Shown piece after piece: positions 26,563 through 39,140 of a DNA stretch of 64,000 nucleotides (the first letter of the stretch is position 1; each line of letters starts with the position of its first letter). The stretch covers positions 5,525,598 through 5,589,597 of the forward strand of contig JAQFVV010006273.1 of NCBI GenBank assembly GCA_028023455.1, in the 5' to 3' direction. This stretch comes from Epiperipatus broadwayi (Eukaryota; Onychophora; Udeonychophora; Euonychophora; Peripatidae). The notes under the pieces were generated by a model that was not told the origin of the DNA, did no database searches, and saw only the letters and a list, made by a program, of their open reading frames with translations. The translations under genes and the position numbers were made by a program.

Positions 26563-27859
26563 TTAACTTTATATCCCCCAATAAAAAAACTACATCCTCT
26601 CTTTCCCCAGTATTAACCATCATTATATTTGATTTTTCTTCACTAAATTTAATCCCCGTCTCTTTACCCACCCTTGCACATGTCCTCAACATAATATCCA
26701 TATCTTCTCTTCTTTCTGCACATAAAAAGATATCATCTGCAAAAAAAAGACCCGACAAAGTATATACTTCCATTTCACTCAAAAACAACAAAAACAAAAT
26801 GGGTGACATAGGGCATCCTTGTCTTAATCCCACTCCATTTTTAACTTTAACTGATTCTATATCCCCTAATTGGTAAGTATAATAATTATTTTCATATAAT
26901 TTTTTAATAATATTTACTAAAGCTTCATCCATTCCCAAATTGTCTAATCTTACCCATAATCTATTTCTATTTACTCTATCATATGCTTTCTCTATATCTA
27001 TAAAACTCATATATAATGATCTACCTGAATTCCTACTCATCTCCATAAGTTGTGTAACTACAAACAAACTATCTTCTATATGCCTATCTGACCTAAAATC
27101 TCCTTGCATTTCCCCCACTACATTATTCTCTTCCATCCATTTTACAACTCTTCCAGCTACCATATATGCAAAAACTTTATATAAAACTGATGTTACTGCT
27201 ATTGGTCTATAATTATTTAACTTTCTATGATCCTTACCCTTTCCTTTAAATAATAATCTTATTCTTGTATTACTCCAACTACCCGGAAAAACTGTCTTCT
27301 GCACCATCTTATTAAAACATGATAATAACTTTGCTTTTGCTCTATGCCCTAAATTCATTACCATCTCTGCTGCCCATCCATCTAAACCTCTCACCTTTCC
27401 ACTTTTCAATCTCTTTCCTGCCTCATTCAATTCACTTTTTGTGAACCTAATATTCCCAGTACTAACTGCTTTCATGTTTTCTATCACTAATTCCTTCACA
27501 TCTAACATCTTTTCTATATCCATTACATATCTATTTAAGATTTTCTCTAGCTCACCTCTAGAGCTACATTCTATTCCCTCATCATCTATTAATACTATCT
27601 CTCTTTCCTTTAAATTTCTTCTTTTAATGTAATTCCAAAATTTTTTACTCCCATCTCTTCCACTTTTATTAATATCCTCCAAAAATTTATTATTTAACTT
27701 CATCCTCTCTCTATAATTATCCATTTTAGCTAGCTTCTTTTTTTCCAAGTACTTTTCCCATTTAGCATTAATATTATTTTCACTTTCTTTATTCTTAATA
27801 GCACACTTATATTCTCTGCATGCTTTTTTCCTCTCTTTTACACTTTTACTAACTCTCAT
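26474..27859 (-). pseudogene. LINE reverse transcriptase domain
   Basis: A 461-codon frame. RT motifs in order: LNNYRPIAVTSVLYKVF, FIDIEKAYDRVN (motif A), GLRQGCPMSPILF (motif B), LFFADDIFLCA (motif C, both Asp present), GIKFSEEKSN (motif D) and YRYLGI (motif E). It copies element RNA into the nicked target. The frame slips near 26500, and the C-terminal region continues in 26562-26224. The catalytic core itself is undamaged, so inactivation came through indels around it. Confidence 0.85.
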
Positions 27860-27863
27860 TTTT

Positions 27864-28148
27864 TTATTTTTTTTTATTCTTCTTCATATTCTTGACTAAA
27901 ACCTTATTTGCCACTTTTTCTACTTCACCACACCAGTCCTTATACTCATCCCCAACCAACTGCTCCATGATTTCTTCAACTTTTATTTTATACTCTTCCA
28001 ACTTATTCTTATCATTCACTCTCCATCCACATCTTTCACTATTATTTCTACCTTTATTTCTATCCTCCATCACATTACTAACCATTTCTATTACAATAAA
28101 GTTATGATCACTATTACACACTCTCTCTTCATTATCAAACACCTTCAT
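27864..28148 (-). pseudogene. LINE endonuclease C-terminus and linker
   Basis: Continues the endonuclease in another frame: CNSDHNFIVIEM near the start supplies the SDH catalytic motif. The rest is a lysine/glutamate-rich linker ending in a poly-Lys stretch encoded by an A-rich tract at 27864-27885, where the frame slips again into the RT frame. Confidence 0.65.
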
Positions 28149-28158
28149 TTTTCATATT

Positions 28159-28878
28159 TTATTCATTCCCTCTTTCTCTACCAATACATAATCTATTGTG
28201 TGATTGTCCATCATATACATTTGATAAATTCCCAATGCTTAAATTTACTCTTTGACAAAATTCCTTCAAAAACTGACCATTCTTATTATCTACATCATCA
28301 ATTTCTTCAATATGTCCATTCATATCCCCTATAAACATTATTCTCTTCCCTTTTTCTTTAAAAATTTGTATATCCTTAACTAGGCATTCGTATATACTAC
28401 TGTTCCACTCCATTACAGTTTGACTATCTTCAGTGGCGATATACACTACAGCTACCATCCATTCTTGTCTACCCAACCTTATTTCAAACCACAAATGTTC
28501 TTGACATTTAACATTATTTAAATTTTTTTTCGATATAACACCTATACCACCACCCCTTTTTTCTTTTTCTTTTCTGTTTATACCCTGCCATACTACCTCT
28601 TCCAAAATAGGTTCTTCTTCTCTTAGATGAGTTTCCACTACTGCTAATACCTCAAGCCCTTCATTTTCAATTGCTTTATTTAATTCCAGCCATTTTTCTG
28701 GTTTCCTACCACCTTGCATATTCAAAAACCCAATTTTAACAAATTCTTCTTTCCTAACTACTCTTTTATAAATTCTTTTGCTTCCTTCTTCTCCATTACA
28801 TTTATAACAAACTTTCTTACCACTAATCTTACAAAACCATTCCCTCTCCACATCTACACTTATATCTAAATCAACCAT
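28159..28878 (-). pseudogene. LINE endonuclease domain (N-terminal part)
   Basis: A 239-codon frame with the EEP endonuclease landmarks: GFLNMQGG near residue 50, AVVETHL near 80, KRGGGIGVI near 108 and IMFIGDMNGHI near 190. A CYKCNG segment near residue 24 resembles half a zinc finger. It nicks target DNA to prime reverse transcription. The frame is lost just before the catalytic SDH motif, which sits in the next frame (28148-27864), so a one- or two-base indel near 28190 has broken the gene. Confidence 0.75.
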
Positions 28879-28930
28879 CTTTTGCTTATTTCTTATATCC
28901 CCTCCATTCGTCTTCTTTTTGATAATATTA

Positions 28931-30780
28931 CAATTTAAAAGCCCAAATTATATTCTTTAGGTTGCCCCATCTAGTCTAGGTTTGGATAGACTTTCAGGCA
29001 AACCTTTTAGAATAATGCTAGCTATGGAGAACAAAAAATGTTGGGTCTTACTTCTAAGTAAATCCAAACTCCAACATGAACTAGTAGCAGTCACTGGATT
29101 CTTCTTTGCCTTTAGTTATATTTTCATGCTAATTTCTCTACAACTTTAAGTGGACCAACTACTTCTCTAATATTTTATCAACCTTTTTATAGTTAGGGTG
29201 TGGAGGGAAAAAAATCATTAACTTAAAAACAAATGTTAATGGTTTTTTTCATTTTTTTTTTCAATTTACTTTAATCCTTTTAATAAAGCGAATTTGGAAT
29301 TTTATCAAAGTATGATCTACAGGCTTCACTTAAAAATAAAGATTTCTAAAATATATAGGAGACATTTTACCAAAATGTTATACAAGCTTTAATTTAAAAA
29401 AGAAAGATTTCTAAAATAGATATGGGAAATTTATAAATACCAGGATATCTATTGTCACCTAAAAACATGCTTGTTTTAATTTCAAAATCAGAATTCAATA
29501 AAATATTAATTAGATCTTTTTTAAATGTTTATTTCATAATAAAATTTTATTTTAAATTCAAAATTATTATTAGATGTAGAAAACATCTGCAAAAAAATTT
29601 GACTGTGTTTATTTCTACTTTTTCTTTCAACTTTATATATATATATTTGTGCACACAAACTATTGGTTACTATATATATATATATGCACAACTTAATTTG
29701 CTGCTTGGTGGTTCTAACATTAAATCCTTTTTTGCAAATAAACTTCAAAAATTCTTTACAATCACTGCATTTTTTCCAGTCGCATTTTATATGGACTACC
29801 CCTAAGGATTTATCCATACCCACTAAATTGCAGTTTTCATTTGCAGTTCAAATAATTATAATAATTAGTCTAGATGTTCATAATTTAAAAATTAGAATAC
29901 ATTTGTATATTCAGTATATCTGCATATGTTAATTTTTTACTATCATTTTATTAAGATTTACATACACAAATATAATAACTTTATTTGCAACACTTTATAA
30001 ATATGAACATCCATTATTTAGCCAGACAATGTTATTATTAATATTTACATCTAACTAATTTTGTTAAAAATGACACACAGCCCTTATCCTCTGATTATTT
30101 ATGGTGCTTTCAGAATGGCTTATGGTTGAACTGAAATTGTGGTTGTATATATAAATCGTGCTTTGCACTATAATGCCTGATTAAATTAAAAGTTTAAATA
30201 GATACAAACTAATGTACATTGTAGACGGATTCTATATTTTTTTGTTTATGGTCAGATTTGTATCAGTTTATTCATAACTTGTCACAATTTATAGTAGCTT
30301 TCCATAAATTTTCTTACAATCACTAATTGTTTTCTACAGTATTTTACAAAATTTTAGTGATTCACTTCTTCTACAGGCACATTTTAAATTATTATTCTTT
30401 TGGTCTATAGTGAGTTGATTCAATACAAAGTTTATTAGTTAATTTTGATTTATTTGAATATTCTCTTTATTAGAAATTCACAATTTGATTATAATTTTAT
30501 CTTCTTATAAAATTCATTTAAGTCTGAACATCTCAAAAACATGTAAATAATAATTCTATCTTAAATTTAATGATTTTATTTCAAAATATTGAGGATATCA
30601 GCTATAGATTCAATTTTTAATAGTTTTGTATTAAAAATTCCTCATATCTCAATAATTGTAAAATTCCAGTTTATTAAGTATGTTATATTTCAGAGTATAT
30701 ATTTTGTAATATCTGAAATACAATGCAACTCTGCTGTGCCTGATTTGAATGCTTTTTTAATATCCATTTACAACAGTTTT
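28931..30780. other. AT-rich DNA between LINE and family A composite
   Basis: No gene was recognised. Short frames on both strands at 29450-29930 overlap each other and have no domain. (AT)n tracts lie at 29635-29647 and 29671-29685. Confidence 0.35.
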
Positions 30781-32098
30781 GTAATTAGCCTATTCATTTA
30801 AGTATTGAATGTTTCATATATGAAATTAGAGGGATTTGAACATACAATTTTTCAGTCTATATTCATTTTTCATTCCATATCATACAAATGACACATATTA
30901 CCACATATATGAGAAAAAAAGAAATAATCCCCAATATACATATTTCATGGTGAACCAGCATTCATCAGTTGGGATAGAATCTCCTTCACATATATACAAT
31001 CAGTCTCTTAGCTTATATTAAGATAGCAATTCTTTAAACTTTAATGGGCAGGCTTCCATCTTCTCATGTCATTGAAAAAACAACAATGGAATGTTCAAAG
31101 TCTTTATGAGATTTGATATTGTAGTCATACCTATGTAGACATTACATCAATCTAATCTCTCACATTATCAGACCATTATGTATCCATATATATTATTAAC
31201 AGGAATGAGCTGAACTTATACTGTGATGTAACCTATTTTCAATGCAAGATGTAATTAGCCTATTTATTCAGTGCATTGAATGTTTCTTAAATATGTAAGT
31301 AGAGGGATTTGAACTTAGGATTTTTCAGTCTATATTCATCCTCCACTGTATCTCAAACAATTGGCACACATGACCACATACATGCAAAAAAGATAGATGA
31401 TCCCCAATATATATATATTTCATCTAGAACCAGCACTTATCAGTTAGGCCAAGCACTGATTGCAAATATATATATGAGATTATGATCTGACTTAACTGAT
31501 GAGTGCCTAGTCTGCATGAATTACATATATTGGAGATCATCTATTTTTGCATTTATGCGGTCATGTGTGTTGGTTGTTTAAAATGGAGTGGAAAATAAAT
31601 ATAGCCTAAAAAATCCTAAGCTCAAATCACGGAATGAATTGGCTAATTACATATTGTCTTGAAAATAGGTTACATCATAGTATAAGTTCAGCCCATCCCT
31701 CTTCTATTAATATATATAGACACTTTAATGGTCCAATAATATGAGGGACTAATTTGATATAATACTTACATGGGTATGATCACAATATCAAATCCAACAA
31801 GAGCTTTGAGCTTTCCAGTGTTCGTTTTCAATAAAATGGACAGTTAAATAATTGAAAGGATGAGAAGATAGTCTGTCCATTGAAGTTTACAGAATTGCTA
31901 TTTTAATATAAGCCAAATAATGATTGTATATATATGTGGAAGATTATGACTTGGTCCAACTGATGAGCGCTGTTTCTGCATAAAATACGTACATTGGTGA
32001 TCATCTAACTTTTTCGTATGCAGGTAGTCATGTGTAAGAGTTGTTTGAGATGTGGAGGACGAATATGGACTGAAAAATCCTAAGTTCAAATCCCTCTC
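30781..32098. mobile_element. Family A composite: tandem units followed by inverted units
   Basis: The segment starting near 30785 (ATTAGCCTATTCATTTAAG) repeats directly at about 31255, and the whole is mirrored from about 31485 to 32098. The arrangement is two direct units then inverted ones. All copies share the ACCAGCA..TCATCAGTT core of family A. One hammerhead core is intact (30927-30983, minus). Those at 31421-31450 (minus), 31497-31541 (plus) and 31960-32004 (plus) have core substitutions (CTGATAA; GAAT; G12 to A). A GTTCAAATCC sequence at 32084-32093, mirrored near 31311-31320 and 30834-30842, resembles a Pol III B box. Confidence 0.7.
30927..30983 (-). ncRNA. Hammerhead motif, family A, intact core
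   Basis: Minus strand: CTGATGA (30968-30962), GAAA (30946-30943), helix III ATA-TG-TAT, triplet ATA and six-pair helix I (TCCCAA with TTGGGG, one G-U). Helix II is the weak point: the family pairing TGC/GCA is disturbed to a CACCAT 3' side. Core residues are otherwise complete. Confidence 0.5.
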
Positions 32099-34084
32099 AG
32101 TAATTTTGCCAATAAAAAAATCACAATGCCCAGCTTTACTTTTTCAGCGTATTGTCTTTTATTTCCCTTTTATTTCCGATTCCATATATTAATTTTGATG
32201 AAATGTCTTCTTTGAGAGAAATGAAATCAAAAGAAGAATTAAAGAATCTTTATTATTGAAAATTTATTATTCTGAAGCAATTAACTTATTTAAGAGTTCT
32301 TTTAATATTAAGAGTGGATGGGAAATGAATGGATTTGTGGGTATTGTTTAATATTATATATATATATTGTGTAGTTTTTGTAGATCTTTACACTTGAGAA
32401 GTCTGCTTGTAGCAGTGAAATCTTTGTTTGTGTTTTAATATTATTTTTTTGCTGGTCTGGTTGAATTTTGAATTTGGGATAATTTTATTTATATATAGCC
32501 TTTGTCTCGCAAGTATTTTAAAATTTTATCATTAAAACACTTTTATGACAGTTTTAGCATTTTGTCTAATCTGTTTAAAAATATTCTGTATATCTATATA
32601 AACGGGCTATACTTTTCAGAAGGAGGAACACAAATTATCGATACTTTCTATATTTCATTAAGTTGAGTTTCCTGCGTATCCACAGGATCACGTCCTGCTG
32701 TGTTAATTCCAGCTCTGTTAATTTCAGCTCTTGAATTTTTTATAAACACAAAGGCAATAAAATCATTAAATTAATTTTATAAAGATGAATAATTATTATC
32801 TTTCTGTGTGATACGCAATCAATCTTCAAGCTGTTGCTCTCTCGTGTATTATTAAAATTAATCCCATTTTTTTTTCTTCCAAAATCTATCTATATTTTTA
32901 CAGCGAAGAACTTGTTCATTTAAATCTAGAAATCTTTTATTTAATGTTAGATAGTTGATTAAGTATTCAATTTCATTGTGTTTAAAAGTGAATTATTGCT
33001 ATAAGTACCCGCACACACATATATATGAATAATATTGTTTGTTATTTAATAAAATAGTACATTTTATTTAACATTTTAACAAAATGTTATTTTCAAAATT
33101 ATCATATAAATTATAAGTAAAAAAAATTTTTTACTATTATGTTTTTTCATTTAACTAGTAAAATATTTTATATAAGTATCATATATTTTTAAAAGAAATT
33201 TTTTTTATGATCATAAAATTTAGACAACTAATTTATTGAAGTTAGTTGACCTCCATTATGTCTCAACTGCTTTATAATGATGTACTTTGAATAGTAATTT
33301 TAGATGAATTTGCTTGGGTTTATTCTTTATATATATATAGTTCACTGCTGTGTGTATATAAGCATTTTAAAAATCTGATAATTTTACCGCAAGCCATAAT
33401 GCAATTTATAACTAGGATAAAACATAAATATTTGTGTTAATAAATGCATATTATTTACATTAATAAGTAATAATTTTACTTATATAAATAAAACGTCAAT
33501 AGATATTAATTAACTTAAATGCAGTCAAACCTAATGTAGTAGGACTAAACTAGTTTTCAATACATATTAGTACAATATAAGACATATAATTTTTGTCATT
33601 AATAAATTATATGATTTACAACATAAAATACTTTTCAAGATTCTGAAAAATAAATAGTTTAAGGTGTCTGTAAAATTTGTATATATAATATCAGACAAAA
33701 GACATATAGTAAAGTAAAACAATGTACTTAACTCCACAGTTTTCTATAAACTGATATATATGTTATAGCTTATTGTCATATTGAGTGGAATTTGCATTTA
33801 GAAACGAATGCCATCTTCAGTAGCATGTTCAATACTTTTAATATGTAAATGATACTTAAGATAACAGTTATGCTATAATCTAGTCGTATCTTTTTGTTTA
33901 TTCATTTACTTCTAATCAGGATTCATTCTATTCTTTCACAAAGATTTTATCTTGTATTTGAGAAATGAGAGTATTCATTTATTGTTAAAATCCATAAAAT
34001 GTATGTGCATTAGCTTAATGCTGATTATTAGTTTATTACAATTCAAAAACATCGCGCTATATAAAATAAATATCTCATTATATA
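32099..34084. other. AT-rich DNA, no gene seen
   Basis: Only homopolymer-rich sequence and short (AT)n tracts (for example 32355-32369, 33331-33340). No frame or RNA with recognisable features. Confidence 0.35.
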
Positions 34085-34275
34085 ACTGAAACCACACAGG
34101 CTTATTTATATACCTGGGTTTATATATGTAATATATAGAGTATATGAGCACAAACTTTCACATTTATTATTTATCTTTTCAACAGATATGTGTTCAAGTG
34201 TATCAGTGTTATGAGATAGTGTGGAGAGTGGTGGATCATGTGAAAGTCTATGCTCATATACCCTATATATCTCAT
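34085..34275. repeat. Short hairpin remnant of family A
   Basis: TATATGAGCACAAACTTTCAC near 34140 and its complement near 34255 form a hairpin of about 135 bp. The sequence matches the outer ends of the 25-26 kb element (AGTATATGAGCACA versus GGTATGTGAGCACA). The ribozyme-bearing interior is deleted. Confidence 0.6.
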
Positions 34276-34329
34276 TCTATGTATATTGAAAACTGAAGAG
34301 TAATGTTTATTTTATTTATACCATATATG

Positions 34330-35345
34330 AATATTGGCTGAAGATATCTCAAAATTTAACTCAATTTTTTTATCCATAGCTTTTTTTTCTCCATATCACT
34401 TCAGAAAATTGTTTTATTTTATTCATTGACCTTGCGCTTCTTTTCTAAACTTTTACAATCTCTTGTAATCTTATTATAAAATTCAGTTATTCTTTATTGA
34501 CATTTTTACTAACCATGTGTTCATTAATTTAATTTCAGTTGCTTATTATTTTTTTAATGATATTAGTGGTGCCTGTTTGTTTTTTCACTCATGTATTTCA
34601 GTTCAATCTTTACTAGCAATATGTTTATAACAAGTGATACCCTAATAGTTGTTCCTAATATGTTTACAATTTTCTCTGAAGTTTCAATACTGTTTTTCTG
34701 TTAAGTATCCAAGTCTCAAATCCATATATAAAAGTTGGAAAAACACATCGATTTTTTTTTTCCAAATATATTTGATTATTTCATTCAAGTTTAATTTTAG
34801 GATTAACTATAATCTTTAAGAATAAATAATAGAATGATTTCATGTCTTCAAAATCTTTAAAACAATACTTACTTCTTTACATCACACCAGTAATCTTCCT
34901 AATATTATTTACCTATCTTATTTGTGAATTTTTTCTGTCTTTTACAGCCTCATGGTATCATGTTTATGATTTTAACTGTTCATCTATAGCTTATGTCCTC
35001 TAACAATATTTCCAACTCAGTTCTATTTCAATCTCTTAATTCTTTCAATAATCTGATTTCTTTCATCCATGTATATTCTTTATTCCTCTTTATTTATTTT
35101 CAATATAAATCTTTTCATAATTTTTTTTCTCTGAGATCTCTGCATTACTTTTCTCCTAATCTCAAATCTACAGGTAAGAAGTAACAAAAACACATCTTTT
35201 AAAAATTTTATTTTTAAATATCAAATATATAGGCATATTTAGATTATTTCTGCCAGAAATACTCCATTCAAGTTTAATTTTATGATTAATTTTACCATTA
35301 AGGAAAAATATTAGGATGATCTTTAAAATCTTTGTATAAGTACGA
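34330..35345 (-). mobile_element. Two decayed RTE-type LINE 3' fragments
   Basis: The minus strand of 34760-34330 reads FPTFIYGFETWILNRKTVLK followed later by TRDCKSLEKKRK. This matches the C-terminal RT region of the RTE element at 56.5-59.5 kb (LTYGSETWTLNRR..., RDCKRPRKRPRV). A second, overlapping piece at 35190-34800 reads ERIKRLK...VGNIVRG, again the same region. The phrase TTCAAGTTTAATTTTA occurs at both ends of the second piece (near 34786 and 35268), suggesting duplication. Both are full of stops. Confidence 0.55.
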
Positions 35346-36095
35346 TCACCGGTATTAGTGTAGCAATGCCTAGACTGCTGGATGTAAATAGTTTTGAGTT
35401 AAGACTGTGGGGATGTAAAGAATTTTGAGTTTAGTTGGCTTTCCCTCACCATTAAAACATCATAAAAAATTGTACTAGTAATTTACAATAGTAATTGTTA
35501 ATTAATAACTTTAAAATAATGGTAAAAATGTGAGCAATATATATATTCATTTATTATTTTTTACAGCATTTTGGCCAACTATATATTTAAAAAAAAATGT
35601 TTTAAAAAACTTGTAAACTGTCTTTCACTACTACTTGACTAAATAATTTAGTAAACACTTTAATAATTATAAGGAAAGAAACTGAGCAAAAGGATTTTAA
35701 AGCAGAATCCTTTTTTTTTCATTATTCTTTAACCTATCTGGTCATTAAAAATGTTCTTAAGAAACTCTTATACTTTGTAAATCATGCTTTTTAATTTTGC
35801 CTATACTTTAATATTTCAAAATTAGAAGTGCATTCTGCATCTGAAACTTGTAAAGTAAATGACATATAATTGATATTTGGTTGAAAGCATTTTAATGTTG
35901 TCTTATTCTTTCACCAATAATATGATTACTTGATTTATATAGATTTTTAACAAACAGAATATAAAAATGTGAGTGGAATTTATTGGGAAATTAAGGATAA
36001 AAAGACTCCAATCCTTTGTTTACCTTAACATCTCTGCAGATCATAAAAATGTGTGCACCAGTAATATAAAAATTAGAGAACATAAAAATAACAAG
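35346..36095. other. AT-rich spacer
   Basis: No recognisable gene or repeat on either strand up to the LINE target duplication at 36096. Confidence 0.35.
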
Positions 36096-36106
36096 TAAAG
36101 ATCAAC

Positions 36107-36733
36107 CAATCTAGTGAATTCATTGCAATTTATGTATACTGCCAGAACAACCCATTGACTTATTCTAGAATAATCCACATAATAAATCTCATCACTGCAA
36201 ACAACACAGTCCCTACAATCCTCATGGGAGACTTGAACCTGCAAAATGATGTGTTCACATGGAAATACCTTCATCTCTTAGCCAGGGTTTTCATAAATGA
36301 CAGAGGTTTCTTCCCTGTGGATGCCTACTCATTCTATACAAAGAGCTCTAGAATGCTGATTGACCTAATGTTTTACACCTCAGAGCTGCACTATGGTTTG
36401 GAAGCCAAGCTTCAACCCGTTCCCTTCTCAGACCATCTTGCCCTGATAGTGTCTCTAGATCTGGACTGTTATACTCCCATAGACTTCAATAAAACAATCA
36501 GAATTATAACTAAAGCTGCTGCCACAGAAGCTGTTTTCTCAGATGCCTACATACTCTTTGAAAAAATTGACATTCTTAACATAAATCCAGAGGAAGCTTG
36601 GTTCGCCTTCACAGGCACCCTCCAATACGTAATCATACAGCACACCAAAAAACATAAAGAGTCAACAGCCCTTATAAATGGGCTTCATCTGCTACACCAT
36701 AGGATTAAAATTTCTCAAGTGATTGTACTATAG
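36107..36733 (+). pseudogene. Tx1-like LINE endonuclease remnant
   Basis: Open from the truncation point in frame with the ATG at 36155. Contains LMGDLNL, RMLIDLMFY and FSDHLAL, which are the GDxN and SDH motifs of EEP endonucleases in their usual order. N-terminal catalytic motifs are missing because of 5' truncation. The frame stops at 36731. Confidence 0.75.
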
Positions 36734-36894
36734 ACAACCTCCTATTACTTAAAACACAGTACAAGCAGAAACAAGCTGCGATTACTGAAATAATAGCAAC
36801 AAAGAATACTAGGTTATACTTACCTGGCCAACACTGCTGGACATGTGGCTATCTCAGATGGGCTCTGGGGGCAGGGAAGAAACAAAAAACTCCT

Positions 36895-38235
36895 TTGTCT
36901 CTCCTCATCAGTGGTAGCTATACCTCTGGCAACCAAATTCTCATCCCAATAGAGTCATATTTCAAAAACCGCTTGTCAAACTCTGTTCCCTACCCCATAA
37001 ATCAGTGGCATGAGACATCACAAAACAATGAACACGGAATAACAATAGCAAACATCAAAACCCACTTAGCTTCCCTACCTTTCAATGTCCATCCAAGACT
37101 ACATGGCATCCCAAAGTTCATACTTACGCACCTTGAGAATTTCACAGCTCCCATAGTATTAAAACTAATTAACCATCTTGCAAACAGCAAAAAAACTATC
37201 CCTAAACTTTATCCCATAGTGATGGTCCCCTTCCTTAAGAAAAACCAGGACCCATCTTCTCTATCTAGCGAAAGACCAATCTCCATGACCCCAATTCTGT
37301 TTAAGGTCATTGAAGGGGTGATCAAGGAAAAAATACAAGATATTATTCTGGACAACATATCCCAGTTGCAATTCACAAAGAAGGGCTCATCCACACTCTC
37401 TGCAATTGGGAGGTAAAAATCCTCTGTGATCATATCAGATCCAAGAATCTATATAAACCTATTTCTGTTCAGCTAGACATCTCTGGAGCATTTGATTCAG
37501 TAGATGTCAACATCCTGCTCAATTGCCTCTCAGCACTAGACATTACTACTCAAATCATTCAGATATTGGACAATCTACTAAATAACAGATTGGTCCACAT
37601 TTCCCTGAATGTTTTCTTTACAGATGGTTTTAATCCTTCCAAGATTCATACCCCAAGGATCACCACTTAGCCGTCTCCTGTTTATACTCTGCTTAAACTT
37701 TCTTCTTAAACAGATTGAGGCAGAACTTCCAGGAATCTATATACCCCAGCTGAAGAAACACTGTAAAGCATTTGCCTACATGGATTATGTACTTGTCACC
37801 CTACCCTCCCAAAAATATCTAAAACCCCTCATCCAAATAATCAAAAAATTTTCCAAATCCTCCAAATTTTCCTTCAATCTTAACAAGTCATCAGCCTGCA
37901 AAATCAACACTGGCAAGAAGATCTCATTGCCTTTCTCAGCAGACCCCCAAAACTTTTTGGGGTTTTCCATATACAAGTCGCCGCAAGCCATGTCGATACA
38001 AACACAGAATTCTATCATTGAAGCCATCACCAACACAGAGAAAAACCTTGCTAAGGTTTATTTATCACTGCAAGGGAAAATCTCTCTCCTCAATATCAAG
38101 GTAATGGCAAAGATTAGCTACCATCTACCCATAATTAACATTACAAAGACTTTCAACACAAAAATCAACCGAATCTGTGCACGGCTTTTATGGAATGATA
38201 AAACAGTGGCCATAGGAATTGAACACATGCAGTGA
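36895..38235 (+). pseudogene. Tx1-like LINE reverse transcriptase remnant
   Basis: Three frames carry the RT. The first (36895-37416) has SSERPISMTPILFKV. Then about 37420-37620 in another frame reads QLDISGAFDSVDV (motif A). Then 37609-38235 has IPQGSPLSRLLFILCLN (motif B), with AFAYMDYVLV where motif C should read YxDD, so the catalytic pair is lost. After it comes FLGFSIYKSP (motif E region). Frameshifts lie near 37410 and 37640. Confidence 0.8.
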
Positions 38236-38473
38236 CATAGTAAAAATAATGGTATGTCATTGCACACTACTTTTTCTATATATTATCAAAAGTGCCACTC
38301 TCTGATCCACATCCTCCAAAAGAAATTTTCCCAGATCGTCGCGAAACAACCAGTCATTCCATTAGACAGACCTCCACCTTCAAAGATAAGCTGGCTAAAT
38401 CAGATACTTGACTACCTTCTTGCTCACAATGGCCACTCTACACTAGTATTCAGATGAAAAATCTCTATTTGGG

Positions 38474-39016
38474 ATGCTCATAACCTGCTATTTCCCACAC
38501 AAAACTACCATTCCTTACCTCGGTGGTAACAATCAGGTGGTCATCAGGTTTTTCAGGCATATCAAGCTGGAGCCAAGGTTCCTGGACTTTCTGGTGAAAA
38601 TCAACCTGAATTCACTTCAGCTGAACTGGTTCCTGCAACACAGGAGATTCCTCAAGAATATAGATCCTACATGTCACAACTGCCATAGAACCTGGGAAAC
38701 CTTTGATCATATGATAAATGATTGCCCAGCATATGACAAAATCAGAATTTTCATTACTCACTACTGCCACATTTCCCTGAACAAAATCTTAAAAATCAAA
38801 AGCTGCTTCCTGTCCAGGGATTATATCACCACAAGATTCTCAACCTTTCTCACTTATGCCATCTGGATGACCAGATGTCACAACAAGTTTACCTTTCCTC
38901 ATCCCAAGCCTGAAGACACATTCATTTCCAAGCTGAAGGCATTTCACCATAAGGACAGAATAATCTCATCCAGATTTTTATTTGACAACATGTGGTGCTT
39001 GATTAAGCTGGATTAA
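38474..39016 (+). pseudogene. Tx1-like LINE C-terminal region with CCHC
   Basis: A 180-codon frame with LVKINLNSLQLNWFLQHRRF, then CHNCHRTWETFDHMINDC, a C-x2-C-x8-H-x4-C motif as found at the C-terminus of many LINE ORF2 proteins. It is separated from RT by stops near 38230-38460. The same region occurs on the minus strand at 43.8-44.5 kb. Confidence 0.75.
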
Positions 39017-39140
39017 ACAATACCAGTGACCACATCAGAACATTTGGTTGCCTGACTAACATGGATAACTATTATTTCTGATTTACAATTGTATCATTAT
39101 TACATATGGTTTTTCAATAAAGTTATTTATAAAGATCAAC

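Larger units (their letters stand above)
24233..28930 (-). mobile_element. Frameshifted LINE with endonuclease and RT, split by a palindromic insertion
   Basis: On the minus strand: endonuclease (28878-28159), rest of endonuclease (28148-27864), RT (27859-26474), RT C-terminus (26562-26224), then, after an insertion at 25056-26210, the C-terminal part (25042-24500) with a CCHC motif and a short tandem 3' tail near 24233-24255. At least three frameshifts or stops separate the parts, so it is inactive. The motif set (EEP nuclease, FADD RT box, C-terminal C-x2-C-x9-H-x4-C) fits the Jockey/I/L1-like broad group; the exact clade is not called. The 5' end lies near 28930 but was not defined. Confidence 0.85.
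36096..39140 (+). mobile_element. 5'-truncated L1/Tx1-like LINE with 11-bp target duplication
   Basis: Flanked by TAAAGATCAAC at 36096-36106 and 39130-39140. The body (36107-39129) starts inside the endonuclease domain and ends just after an AATAAA at 39116-39121 without a long poly-A. Coding order is endonuclease, RT, C-terminal CCHC. It is less AT-rich than its surroundings. The RT motif PQGSPLS and the C-terminal layout resemble L1/Tx1-type elements; clade is tentative. Several stops and frameshifts make it inactive. Confidence 0.85.

Noticed and set aside
33800-33830. CTGAAGA on the minus strand as a hammerhead
   Set aside because: No GAAA at the right distance and no helix I pairing; a chance match.
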